Of a stretch of 64,000 nt of DNA, positions 50,053 through 61,694 are shown piece after piece. Each line of letters opens with the position of its first letter. Within the stretch, counting starts at the first letter, position 1. Source of the stretch: Apiospora phragmitis (taxonomy: Eukaryota; Ascomycota; Sordariomycetes; Amphisphaeriales; Apiosporaceae); contig JAQQWL010000013.1 in the NCBI GenBank assembly GCA_038363925.1, positions 1,612,001-1,676,000 on the forward strand, given 5' to 3'. Position numbers and translations under genes: made by a program. The notes beneath the pieces were generated by a model. It was not told the origin of the DNA. It did no database searches and saw nothing but the letters and a program-made list of their open reading frames with translations.

Positions 50053-53000
50053 CGTGAATTAGGACCTTTTTTGCATACCCACCCAGGACTGCCACACACA
50101 CTGGGCACTGTCCTCCTATCGGTTGGCGCCGCCCTGCTCTTTTTCGGCTACGGAAAGTTTGGAATGTACGGTACTTTGTTTTTATTTGTCCTTCCGCCCC
50201 CCCGCTCGCCGGCCATCCTTGCAGGTCCATGGAGTGATCAGCAAAGCCGCTCGCTGCAAGCATGCAATGCGACTTGGCATGGGCCTTTTTACCTAATACG
50301 GCATGGCTGACAAGGGCAGTTGCACCGCGGTGTAACCTTTAACGCAAACTCCGATGCCGAATTCCAGAGCAGCAAGCTGTCAGAAAGGGGTGTGAGTAGT
50401 AATGTGAGGTAGTACTCAAATCGATAATTGAAATTGCCCGTCTTGATTACTAGATCAACGCATCTAGGTAGAGTTCAGGGGAGCGTAACCATGTATTTAC
50501 ACAACGTGGGTGTGCTTGATGACCAGAAGGAGAAGCGATGGGCCAAGACTTGCTGAGCAATATATGTCATGTCGTGTATTTCCCCCAGAACCACCTATCA
50601 TCCTCGACCTCGGGCACACCATACCATTTCAATACCGAGGATTGCCTATCGGTGGACATCTGCGAATATAAGGGCGTTTTACTTACGAAACTGCGCACAC
50701 CCACCTCGCATATCTGTTTCAGCTATTGATGCGTAAGCGCTATCGTAATGTCTGTTATCATTCGCTTTTCCATCGGGAGAGTGCGTGCAGTTGCTTAGAC
50801 AGAGATTACTTAACCTAGGCCTACCCACCTGGAGGCGGCGTAGCAACCAGCAACGGACCTTAGATCTTCAGAAGAGCCGCCCGCCAGCATTGCCGGATGC
50901 ACACGCACCAACTGCATATTCAAGAAGATTTCATCAATTGGGGGCACTGTATAAAGGCAGGTGTCATTCGACCAAATGTTTCAATCCGTGGTTTGCGGTT
51001 GGGCTCCAAGCTTCTACCGCACGCACCTCGAAGTGCCCTTGCAACGATCACCTTTTTGACGATGTGACCTCGACTCTTACATCTTTCGCCGGCGAAGCCG
51101 TAAATGGCGGATACAGTAGTCCTGCTGGTGATTGTGTCATTTCCATTATTGCAGTCTATATTAGTGGGGGTGGGAGGTGAGATGTGATAAATTTTCGATC
51201 CAATAATACGAAAATGCGGGAAGAAATCGATGCGGCTGTGTTGGCGACGGCCAAGCTGGCCGGAGCTTCGGCCGAGCCAAGTAACATGCATCGAGTATTG
51301 TGCAATGCTATGGCTGCCTAAACGGAAACACTGACTGGCTGGGGGTTTGCAGCTATAGCAGCCAGGGAAATCTATCCTACTCCGCCGAAAGGTGGTTGCA
51401 GCAATACCGACTTCACGATGCTGCGCTGCTGCGTGCAATAAGGCGACAATATATCGCCTAGGGAAAGCGGAGGCTTCCTTGCATATGTACGGAGTATTAC
51501 GTACAAAGATACCCCGTAAACAAGCATCAAGTTGGCTCTATGCATGTTTTCTGGTCGCCGACCTCACGCGAACTGGCCAATTGGATGCAAAGGAGGGCTG
51601 GATGTGCCGAGCGGTAAAGACAATACTACATAATTCAACGGGTTTCTATGTACCTAACCAAAAATAGGAACCACCTTGGTAGGTTACCTACCCTAGTTAA
51701 GCTTTAGAAATCGAGCTAGCTGCCTTGAAAGGTATACTCCTTGATAAGACTTCTACCTATACTGCTTGCATAGGCTCCCCGATTCGGCAAGAAGAAATTC
51801 GAGATATATGTCGCCAATCCGGTTCTTTAGGGTTTCTGGAAGCCCTAATTCATGCCTCCACTGTTCGATGTTAGATTGATTGATCACGGCAGGATATCAC
51901 GGGACTGCTTTATGTACATGCATCTGGGTTTCTTTTGCCCTTGGATACCTATCATTTGAATCGTTGCATTGCCGGCCCTGTTCAACCATCACGCCGCATA
52001 CATGCAGATGCACAGATGGACTATCCAGACCCTCCAGCAGCAGACGCAGAAGCAGACGCAGTTGGCACTGGGCAGACCGACTCTCTTGTGACCTGTCTCC
52101 TCCACCCATCGCCTAACTCCCACCCCCTCATCTTGACTGCCACGTTTCCCCCCTGTTTTGTGTCTTATGCTGTGCTCCAGCCAATGTAAATTTCCTCTCG
52201 CGATCGCATTGATGTGGAACCTGCTTAAGTCCGGCAGAGCAGTGCTGTAAGTAACAGGGCACACTGCGCACTGCCTGCACTGCACTGCACTGAATACATC
52301 CATCCATCAACGCATGAATTAGCCTAACGGCATATGCCAGCCATCGACTGACAGACAGAGAGACAGCCAACCTGACTGTTCTATTCGTCTTCTGTCTTGG
52401 CTTATTTAGTCGGGCTCAACGGGAGAGCTTGTCCAAGTCCGAGTCCCCGTTCTTAGCGGCCGATCCAACCGTTCAGAGTCCTAACCTTAGCTGGTTGCCG
52501 TATAATTTAACTGGTGCAGAGCTAGCAGACAGGTGGGCACCTCCTCTTTTGTCAAGCCGAATTAAACCAGCGACGACGCAAGGGAAGACGAATAGAAATA
52601 TATAACCACTGTTTCTGTAATACTCTCTTTTCTATCTGGACAGTCCCGGTACGAAACGCTCTATTATAACACCAGACTTCGGAGTATTCGCTGCGATGTT
52701 TTAAGCTAGTGCCAAGTTGGATTCTCTCCGGCGGGTGACTCGAAAGAGGTTGAAATCTGGCGCGGAATCGAGCAAGGACTCACCCCCCCCCATGCAACAT
52801 AATAAGTTGGAGCGGCAGAAGACCCGCCAACACATTGCCTATCCATATTAATCTCTTGAATCCGATATACCTGCTTTTAATCAACCCATTTTGGTTCAAC
52901 TCGACTCATTCAGCTGCTGGACTGTTCTTCCTCCAATTCTGTCCCTGTCTGTTGCCAAGACTGACGGATACACGAGACAGCTCGACCTCGGCCATGATTG

Positions 53001-53211
53001 GCGATGCTCCCAGCTTCTGATTACCTACTGTTACATCATCGTCGTCAGCTGTCATAGCCGCCGCCGCCACTGCACACTTCGATTCGAAGCTTGTCGAACC
53101 ACATGTCGAACCGTTGACAGTTAGACTTTGACACCCGCATAACGTACATTGCATTCGCTACTAGGCGCCCTCTTGTACGCCCTTGGGCTGAAGTAAACAA
53201 CGGTGCGCGTG
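50053..53211. other. Gene-free 3.1 kb between the block and the next gene
   Basis: Normal composition. Open frames such as 50785-51180 and 50920-51438 overlap on opposite strands and carry no recognisable features. A (TGCAC)3 run lies at 52276-52290 and a run of C at ~52783-52792. The last few hundred bases should hold the promoter of the gene at 53212. Confidence 0.5.
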
Positions 53212-54435
53212 ATGGATCCTCTGAATAGCCCTTTGAACGGGCTGGTCAACGGCATTCCAGACTGGCTCAAAAGGCTGGATGAACTCAATGGCCAGATTGA
53301 GCAACGCCAGCTGGACTTGGCCAAGCTCTCAGAAGACCATCTGCGCTCATCAACGCGATCTTTGAAAAACAAAGGCTCGACCGAGTCCCTGAAACCCGGA
53401 GACGACCCCTCCGCCTACCCCTCAGATCCGATACCGCCTCGACGCGACGACATCACCTCCACCCCCACACGAACCAATAATGATGCGCAGAAAGCTGCGC
53501 AGCCGCCGTCGAGCCCAGGCGGCGAGAGTCAAACAACCTCTGTACGCCAGCGGCAGAGGAACGACGTCGTTGCGACAGCACAGCGACGCGTGCGTGCCAC
53601 CCTCAAGAAGCGTCAAAAGACGGACTCGATGGTCAGCGCCGAGGGTGCCGTGCCAAAGTATCGCTCTCGCAGTATGATACTGGTCTATTACGACAGCTAT
53701 GTCCAGTCCTTTTTCGAGGAGTTGGTCAAATTCGTATCGGCATCGAGGAATATGATGCGAAAAGCTAAGATGGCAGCGAAGGTCGCGCAGATCAAGCGAT
53801 TGGCTGAACTCGAGATGCATGAAGACGAGGATCAGAGGCAAGGAGGAGCTTTCAACCCCGGGGATGCCTTGATCGCGGCCGATCCCTTTTTGGCGTCGAA
53901 ACAACCCAATAAAGGAGGCCCTGAGGAGATTCAGCTTCACACAGTGGGCACTCAGGAGCTGGGTATGGCTCCGCGGATGGGAGGAGCCGGGCTACCTTAT
54001 TCCTGGATGGCTAACAGACGCTCCGGCACGGGCAGCAGCCCATATTCGAGAAGCGGCATGGGCCTCTTTAACCAGGACGGGCCCGATGTTTACGACGACC
54101 TGGACAAAGGATTGGAGTTCGTACAGTGCATGTGTGAGCGGGCAGCACACCAATTCCTCCGTGACGGAGAGTGCGGCGACGAGATCGAGAAGGTCAAGGA
54201 GCGCCTGGGAGAGACCAAAGAGATTGCCGACAAGGAGGTGGAGCGCGTACAGAAAGAATACCCAAACGGCCTCGCGCCGCCTGAACCGCCCAAGATTCGG
54301 AGCTACCGCCCGATGAGTATGCGGCGAGATGCTGGTGCGTCGAACAACCATTCCAAGAAGACCAAGAAGCTGGAAGTCGACGACGATGAAGGGGTGCAGG
54401 ACATGGACGGTGCTAAGCCGGCACATCCGATCTAG
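53212..54435 (+). CDS. Conserved-looking fungal protein of unknown function, 407 residues
   Basis: Single exon with a natural ATG at 53212 (MDPLNSPLNGLVNG). I recognise it only as resembling uncharacterised fungal proteins and assign no function. Residues ~15-45 are predicted amphipathic (WLKRLDELNGQIEQRQLDLA), suggesting a short coiled coil. Residues ~50-130 are Ser/Pro/Thr-rich and probably disordered. A basic stretch (QRRVRATLKKRQKTD) precedes a conserved-looking segment at ~150-210 (ILVYYDSYVQSFFEELVKFV). A second helical region, ~300-350, contains LEFVQCMCERAAHQFL and a Lys/Glu-rich helix. The C-terminus is basic then acidic, with a possible nuclear signal (KKTKK). No transmembrane segment. 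Confidence 0.85.
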   Translation: MDPLNSPLNGLVNGIPDWLKRLDELNGQIEQRQLDLAKLSEDHLRSSTRSLKNKGSTESLKPGDDPSAYPSDPIPPRRDDITSTPTRTNNDAQKAAQPPSSPGGESQTTSVRQRQRNDVVATAQRRVRATLKKRQKTDSMVSAEGAVPKYRSRSMILVYYDSYVQSFFEELVKFVSASRNMMRKAKMAAKVAQIKRLAELEMHEDEDQRQGGAFNPGDALIAADPFLASKQPNKGGPEEIQLHTVGTQELGMAPRMGGAGLPYSWMANRRSGTGSSPYSRSGMGLFNQDGPDVYDDLDKGLEFVQCMCERAAHQFLRDGECGDEIEKVKERLGETKEIADKEVERVQKEYPNGLAPPEPPKIRSYRPMSMRRDAGASNNHSKKTKKLEVDDDEGVQDMDGAKPAHPI

Positions 54436-55611
54436 ACTGCTGATGTGTAGTCCCCACCGAGTAGGACACGAAATGAAACCCTGATGACTACCATTCCGAA
54501 ACTCGATACTATCTTATAACGATATATCGATGCTGTCGACTCTCACTCACATACGACAACACACACACACGCGCGCGCGCTACTACTATATACAAACAGT
54601 TATCCTGTTCATATTTTGATTATCTAAGCATTGCGATGGCGTTGGGTCTGAACGGGCGTAATTACTGCGGGCATTTTTTCAATCGTTTCATGGTTGTCAT
54701 TTGATTTTGGTTTTGAGTTGGCGGCGAAGATGAAGCGAGATGGAGTAGTCGGGAATGTCCAGCGGGCCACTCTCCTGACGGGACGAAGTATCGCAGACGG
54801 AACAGCATTCTTGAGGATCTGATTGCTTGACAACAAGGGCCATCTTTTGCGGGAGACGATAGGGGAACTGCAGTCTATGAGGAGCTGTTGAGCTACTGAC
54901 GCCGCCAGGAATGTAGATAAGCAAGGCGGGACAGCTCTTACTCTTACGGGCATGAGGACTCGCCCGATCCGATAAAGATTGAGCATTTCGGATTGGTTGT
55001 TCACAGTGCCCAGGGTGCTCGCTGTGTTAAATGATATCTACCATTGCAGCCTCAATCGTGACAAGATTCACCATATACCGTCTCGACCATTCGCATATGT
55101 GCTCTCAGTACCACCAGTCTGCCCTGCTGCACCCAGCCATTATTCTACAACTAGGACGGGATTGTGGTTGCAGATCTGGTCTGGAGCTGCGCCCCAGTCG
55201 CAGTCGGCGTGGCCGAAAGAAACATGTTCATGTGAGCTATATTATGGAGAGGCTTCATGGTCGGATTTTGTGTGGGACGTATATGCCTTTTCCATGGCTA
55301 TAAGACACCACCAGAGACAGACAGACTTCGTGCGATCACTTCATTACTTTACTGTATAGACTTGCCGCGAAAAAGAAAAGGCTGGCTCGTGTTGTTATTT
55401 ATTGTTGATGTTTACTTACTGTGGCTCCGAGCGGGGCTCCCTAGCGGTTAGTCTTCTGGGCGGGAGCTGCTAACTTTAGATACCTACAGTGCCTCCCTCT
55501 ATGAACAGAAACTGCAAAAACAAGCGAGACATCCACTCCCAAACACACGCAAATTTGCATAGGTACTACCCGCGGCTTGGGGGGTTGTTTAATGTTGGCG
55601 GCATCTCTGCT
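54436..55611. other. Intergenic between the unknown gene and the F-box gene
   Basis: Contains the compound microsatellite. No further gene recognised; small frames at 54624-55004 (minus) and 54979-55359 (plus) show no features. Confidence 0.5.
54559..54580. repeat. Compound microsatellite (AC)6(GC)5
   Basis: Six AC units pass directly into five GC units, about 125 bases after the stop of the preceding gene, probably in its 3' untranslated region. Alternating purine/pyrimidine throughout. Confidence 0.85.
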
Positions 55612-56893
55612 ATGCCCGGAATTCTGGATCTTTCTAATGAGTTATTGCTCGAGATCTGCTCGTATCTCAGACCCCATCCACTACTGGATATTACGGGGCG
55701 TCCTTTTCACTGCTGGACACGCACCCTCAAAGAACATGATAGCGCTTCCTTTGCAAAACTTAATGAGGTGAACTCCCTGATGTGCTCATGTCGGCACCTG
55801 TACGCGGCTCTCATCAGTGAGCTGTACGAGTACGTGCCGCTCCTCACAAGCCATCATGGTCTGGCAAGGTTCATGAGGACAGTGACGGAGCACGCAGAAC
55901 TCGGGGACTACGTCCGCTACGCGTCCTTCAGCCTTCCGGGGATGCCACAATCGCGGACTTCTACCAGCTGTTCTGGCTGCCTAGCTTGACCATCCTGGAC
56001 CTCCGCGGATACCAAGCATGGCACGCTACAGAGTGGGAGGGGACGAAAGCCCCACGGATACATCGCCGATACAAACGATGCGCCTGCTCAACTGCGGCGC
56101 GCACGAAGAGGCGCTGGCAGAACTACTGAAGTTCCCGCAGGCCTTGGGAGAGCTGTGGTACGACGCCAACCAGGGCGAGTGGGAAGGGCGTTACGCAGGC
56201 GAGCCCGCGTTGGAATTCACCTGCGAGGCAGTGCGGCGTTGCGTGGCCACCCACGCCGAGTCGCTCGAGAAGATGGTCTTCACCCGCCCGCCGCTGGTAC
56301 ACGAGGGCCTCGGCTACGGCGACGCGATCGACCTCGAGGACTTCGAGCGCCTGCGCAGTCTGTCCGTCCACCAGGTCTTCCTGGTTAACCTGATTTCCAA
56401 CACGCGCGTGTCCCGATGCCTGCCGCCAAACCTTGAGGAGCTCGAGGTCTTCTACGATGATAGTGGATACGTCGACTTCCTCGACCAGGGCGACATCGCA
56501 CACCCGCATTGGCTACTGACGCTGTTAGAGGAACTCAAAGGGCCGGACAGCAAGCTTAAGGCCCTGAGTCGGATTAGGATCGTAGCGCTGGAGTGGGCTC
56601 CCGGGCAGGACGAAGTGGACGCAGATGACGGGCAAGACTCGAGTAATGCTAGCAGTAGTACTGGTCACGATTCGCGCGGCTCGGGTGACGTTCAGCTCCG
56701 GGGCCACCCCAATTCGCCGTGGCGGCCGCCAGAGATGCTCTTGGATCTCCTCGTGCAAGCCGGCATTTGCTTCAGCATCTTTCTCCACCCCAAGCGACGC
56801 GCAAGACTGACGCCAGACCACGTCAAAGGGTTTGACGATGATTGGGAAGATGAATGGGACTCTGAGGTTGATTTTTTGCCCTCGTTCGTCTGA
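55612..56893 (+). pseudogene. F-box protein gene with two frameshifts
   Basis: The N-terminus is an F-box-like motif (ILDLSNELLLEICSYL), the Skp1-binding part of SCF ubiquitin ligase adaptors. Three segments in different frames follow one another without overlap and read as one fungal F-box/LRR-like protein: 55612 to ~55938, ~55938 to ~56036 (IADFYQLFWLPSLTILDL), and ~56036 to 56893 (FPQALGELWYDANQGEWEG and onward). Each junction lies in a run of four G, and a fifth G at each would restore a single ~427-residue frame. No plausible intron explains either shift. The copy is therefore a pseudogene, or the sequence has two homopolymer errors. The substrate is unknown. Confidence 0.75.
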
Positions 56894-57989
56894 TAACCAA
56901 AGACTAGGGCCTTACGTCAAAGCCCTGGCTTCAAAAATCCCAATATATTTCACGTCAGTGGTGGTGGTATGGAGTACTGATAGCGAGTCAGGTCAGACTC
57001 AGTCCATTGCCCACGGCCCGCGTGGGCTCAAGTTTAAAAAAACCAGGGGCGTCGGGATTTGACGTTGAAAACTTTAACCTGAAGCTGAAGATCGAGTAGG
57101 TCCCTGCGGGTTAGGGGAGATGACGCGAGATTACAAAATCAGCTAGAAATGTCTAGGGTAGCATGTGCGTTTACTAACCTTATGCTCCAAGGGAGTTGCC
57201 TGGGCACCTTTCCCTCTATGAATGTTCACGATTTATATATAACTATCTCAGAGGCCAAACTAGGAGCGCAATGCGATTGTTCGCTCATTGACGTAATCAA
57301 AAAGATACAGGGAAGAAACCAGTTCCGACTCAGTTCTGCCTTGGCGTTCGTCTGAAGATTGCCGCAGCACCATAGTGTCATCGGTGATGCTGCAATGGAG
57401 ATTAGATCAGCTTAGCAAAGTCTGTAGGAAGATGGAGGGACATGGTGTGCATGCAGGTTCCATGCTGCGTGTGGCGGACGAAACGATTATTATGTGAATA
57501 TATATATATATGAGCTAGCCTGTGGCTGGGATAGCTCATTAAATCTCTTGCCCGGTAGATGCAATCCGGGGGAACGTGTCTTGGCTGTCTTGGCCTTCTT
57601 GCCCCTCTACTTCTCCATTGATTTGACCCCAAACACTGTCTGCACCCTTCCCTTCCCTACTGTAGGGCGACTGGAGGAATAAATAGGATACTTGATAAGA
57701 GTTACTGGGCCGGCTTGTCTTCCCCAGACAAGTTCTCATTCCCGTTATTTCCAGCCCTCCAACTCGCCTGCCCACTCTTGAGGGGAAAAAACAAGCTCAA
57801 TTCCCACTCCCTTACACAATCTCCCTCTTATTCCCGGAGATCCCGTCACTCAATCCCCCTCTGCTTGTCTCAGCCTCAAGTCAATTCCCATTACTAAATC
57901 CGGCCATCAATATCTCCTGCTTCCCGTCGGCCTGGGCAGTCGGCGTTTAGGGCGAGACCGCTCCGGCGGGTTTTCACTGTGTCGCACGC
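56894..57989. other. Upstream region of the Zn2Cys6 gene
   Basis: Contains a short TA run (57499-57511) and a pyrimidine-rich tract at ~57770-57890, of the kind often found just before fungal transcription starts. No gene recognised. Confidence 0.5.
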
Positions 57990-60864
57990 ATGGCTTCGCC
58001 GCACTTTGTGCAAGTGCTACCGCCGACATCGTCATCCGCCTCACACCTCCCACAACTCCCACAGTACGGGCACTACCAACATCAACCACAACAACCACCG
58101 CCGCCACCACTGCCGCCGCCTCAACACCCGGCGTCGGTCACATCCCCGAATGGCTCCGTTATACTGACACCAGCCTCGGCCAATACCATCTACTCGTCGC
58201 CCTCGTCCTACCATGTCAAGAATGAAGTGGACGATCGGGACGGCAGTATTGGCGCCGCCGACGCATTGGAGCCCTCGAGGAAGAAGCAAAAGCGCAACAA
58301 GCCGACCTTGTCGTGCCATGAATGCGTAGAGCGCAAAACAAAAGTGAGATATACCGTAACATTGCATTCCCTGTCCTATGTTGGTTGTCCTGCCCTCTTC
58401 AAATGAAAACTGCGAAATGCGGGTGGTGTTGTGTTTCTACTTCCTCCTTCGACCCTTCCTATTGCCCGAGGCGAGAGGCCAGCCAGCCATATAAACACGG
58501 TTTTGTATACCTACCTACTTACTTATATGGTGGCGCGTGTGGTGTGGTCGGTCAGTCAGTCAATCAATCAAGTTGTCAATGCACATACCATAGCTCGTCA
58601 CTGTCTCACCCGATTCATTGTGTGACAAGTGTCTCTTGGGGGGATTTCATGATTGGCTCCCTTCCCGTTTAGCAAGTGCACATCCGGGCAATCATGCATG
58701 CATACCTACATACATACATACTACCTACATATACTGCGGATCAGAAGTATATGTAGGTAGTACGTATGGACGGCCGACCATGCCAGCGGGAGAATTGGGC
58801 AACTTCAATTGACATGTGTGACCTCGTTATACTGACCGACTTGAAAACAGTGTGATAGAGGGCGACCACACTGCTTGGCCTGTTAGTATACCTTCATTCC
58901 CGAATCACCAGATTATATCCATGGATGAATGCTTATCTTAATGATCTAGGCATCAAGCGGCAGACCGAGTGTGAATATGCACACGTCGCGAACCTTCTCG
59001 AGTGAGTTTGCTTTTGTTGGCGGCACGTTCTCTATATAGGCTCCGACAGCATGACTCATACCTATATCTATATATCTAGGGAGACAACCCGCTCGGCAAC
59101 AAATGGACGGAGGATGACCAAACCGCCCAAAAAGAAGATGTCCACGGTCGATTTGGGAGATGTGAGACCACCTGTGCCCAACATAGCGGACAGGGGTCTT
59201 CCAATGGGCCGCGTCACAGCCGCCCGTGGCTCTGTCGCCGTATCTACAGGCCTTCTATCCAATGTCCCGTGGTCTTTGCCCACAGCCTCCAACGTGTTTG
59301 GTATCGGGTCTGAACACCCGTTTGCCAACTACTGGACATGCGAAGGTGGCTTGCCCGAGGTTATCGGCGTAATGCCCGAGAAGATGCAGGCCGATATGCT
59401 GCTAGGCCAGTACTTTGAGTGTGTCGATCCCATCTATCCCATGATCCACCGCCAGACTTTCTATGCCGATTACGAGCACTTCTGGTCCCTACCACAGGCG
59501 GAGAAAGAGCGCTCCGACGCCGCCCTCGTAGCGCTGATCTTTGTCATGCTCGCCATGGGCACCCAGTTCGTTACCTCGACAAACCCCAGGGACCACAAGC
59601 AGACGGCCGAGTTCTATGCCTCGGCTTCGAACCAGGCACTGCGAATGAGCTCATACCTCAGTACCGCATCGATCCGTTCGGTGCAGGCTATGGTGCTCAT
59701 CTGCTATTTCTTGATCAACGATAATCATGCATCGGACGGGTGGGCGTTTGCGGGCATACTCATGCGTCAGGCATATGCCATGGGCTTACACCGGGACCCC
59801 AAGATTGGTAAGTATCATTAGAATCCCCTATTCCTCCTTAAATTCGAGCTTTCCTAGGGCTGATACTCCCACCCCTAGTTACCCCCGACGCTACCCCATT
59901 TGAGAAAACGCAACGGCGCAAGCTGTGGCAGGCAGTCCTCCTCCAAGACACGTTTATGACGGTGCTGTTGTCTCTGCCACCCAGCGCAACTCACAACGAC
60001 GTAAACGTGGAGGACTTGACAGACGACTCCTCGAGCATTGCCAGCGAGGACCCTACGGATACGGCGTATATCCGCGGCTCCTGGACGCTCGCAAACTTGG
60101 TACAGGAAACCATCTGCAGCCCGCGGTCACTGGACTTGCCCATCTGCGCGACGCAGCGACAAAAGTCCAAGCTGATTGGTGACTTCCGTGCCGTGTACCG
60201 TTCGTTCCCCGACGTGTTCCGGTCGTGGGACACGGAGTCTCTCGCCCATCTCGCCGCCAATAACAAGCGAATCGTGCGCCAGACGTTATTCCTAACGAGC
60301 AACTACTACCACAACCTAATGCTCGTCCACGCTTCCGAGAGCCCTGATGTTCCCGTCAATGTCCGCGGCGCCCTCGAGGCTGCCCACGAGGCCATCACGG
60401 CCTTCTTCATGCTCTATACCCTCTTCGACCACGACGCCCGTGTCTGGTGGGTCTTTAATCACCGCGCCTTCCTCGAGGCTCTGTGTATCGGAAACCTCCT
60501 CCGTGACTACGCTCTCAAGGAAAGCAATGCCGCTGCCGCCGGGGTGTCCATGGCATCTTATGGGATGGATGGGGGAGGAGGTACGGATATCGAAAGGGCT
60601 GAAAGGGATCCGGTGTTTGCGAGGGCCCGCGCTGATATAAGTATGGCTCATTATTCTCTTTGCTTTATGCTGACCTCTATTATCATCAATTTTTTTTTCT
60701 CTCTAGCCCTCCTCTCCTCTCCTGAATATCTCCTTCCCGTACCACCAGAAGCTGACAAACCCCTCCCTACTGCAGCTCGCATGTTGAATATCATGAAGGT
60801 CATGGGTGACGAAGGATCCGACGTCGCACGGACGCGTGTCGCTGTGCTGAGCGATTTTCTGTAA
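57990..60864 (+). CDS. Zn2Cys6 fungal transcription factor with MHR domain
   Basis: Six exons: 57990-58343, 58851-58881, 58950-59001, 59080-59807, 59879-60640, 60776-60864. All introns are GT-AG and the frame is continuous for 671 residues. A Pro/Gln-rich N-terminus precedes the binuclear zinc cluster with exact spacing C-x2-C-x6-C-x6-C-x2-C-x6-C (Cys 109, 112, 119, 126, 129, 136), followed by the basic linker RMTKPPKKK. The middle-homology region (~residues 230-520) includes YFECVDPIYPMIHRQTF and GLHRDPKIG. It should be a nuclear DNA-binding regulator; its targets are unknown. The zinc cluster is spread over three exons, one only 31 bases long. Intron 1 is 507 bases. Intron 5 (135 bases) keeps frame without stops, so an unspliced form would add 45 residues. 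An alternative acceptor at intron 4 (59859) is also in frame. Confidence 0.88.
58713..58768. repeat. Long hairpin in intron 1 of the Zn2Cys6 gene
   Basis: Arms TACTACCTACATATACT (58719-58735) and AGTATATGTAGGTAGTA (58746-58762) are perfectly complementary across a ten-base loop. The match extends to 23 bases with one mismatch. CATA/CTAC tandem units precede it. Confidence 0.85.
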
Positions 60865-61694
60865 GCTACATCACCGCTTCATGACGTATAAAAGAGTCGT
60901 CATTCGCCCTCCTATGCTAACGGTTTGTGCTTTTTTCAGGACATAATTACACAGCAACAGAGAGTGAGAAATAGGAAAACCAGACAAGATGGACAGGCAA
61001 AGAGGGGCATTGATATCGAAGGCTACAAGGTATATGCTATTCAAAAAGAAATGTTGTGGTTATCAGCCAAACCTTTTGACGACTTCATGGAGACGCGATT
61101 GCGCTACAAGGGCGGACAATACAGGCTGTCGGTCTGGGGAAGCAAAACACTGGCGAGAAAACAGCGGCGCATGATTTGTTTACTTGGGACATGGGGAGAG
61201 GAGTTGGGGGTTCAAACGAACCCTATGAGCTTGGGTCTGGCTCAGAACACGCCCATTAGTACAAACCAGGTTCTGATATATGTTGGGAAATGGTTTACGG
61301 ATGGAATCTACCAGGTGCTTGTAGATAGTACCACCTCATTTGGTGATATAAATCTCCTTATGATGCTTCACGTGCAGGGAGCGTTGCGGTATATTATGGA
61401 AAAAGCTAATGAGACTGTTTAAAAACCTCGCGCGACAAACATTTCCACTTGTTTGTTTATATCAGGAAAGACGCCGGTGTGAAATATTGAATTCGCCGGA
61501 AACCCAGTCGCAGTTACTAAGTCTATCTGCCTCAAACAAAGTAGCTTTATTCATACAATTATTCGTCGTTAGGGGATGTGTCATAAGGTCATTTCAGTGG
61601 GCGGGAGTGCGGGATAGTAGAGGTAGCCTCTCTCTAGGCTGGCTTGGGTGGGAGAGGACGGACGACGACTACAGTAGTAAGCAGTGCCGGGATC
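60865..61694. other. Convergent 3' region between the Zn2Cys6 and RING genes
   Basis: A 165-codon open frame (60925-61422, plus) lies just after the regulator's stop. It has no recognisable domain and a GTAAGC/CAG pair at 60861-60939 could only splice into it to a stop after two codons, so I treat it as 3' untranslated sequence. Confidence 0.45.

Noticed and set aside
50785..51438. Overlapping open frames on both strands right of the block
   Set aside because: 131 and 172 codons on opposite strands over the same DNA, without motifs or plausible splice structure; probably chance.
54624..55004. 126-codon minus-strand frame after the unknown gene
   Set aside because: No recognisable features and partly within the likely 3' untranslated region.
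60925..61422. 165-codon open frame after the zinc-cluster gene
   Set aside because: No recognisable domain, position in the 3' region, and joining it by splicing would end after two codons.
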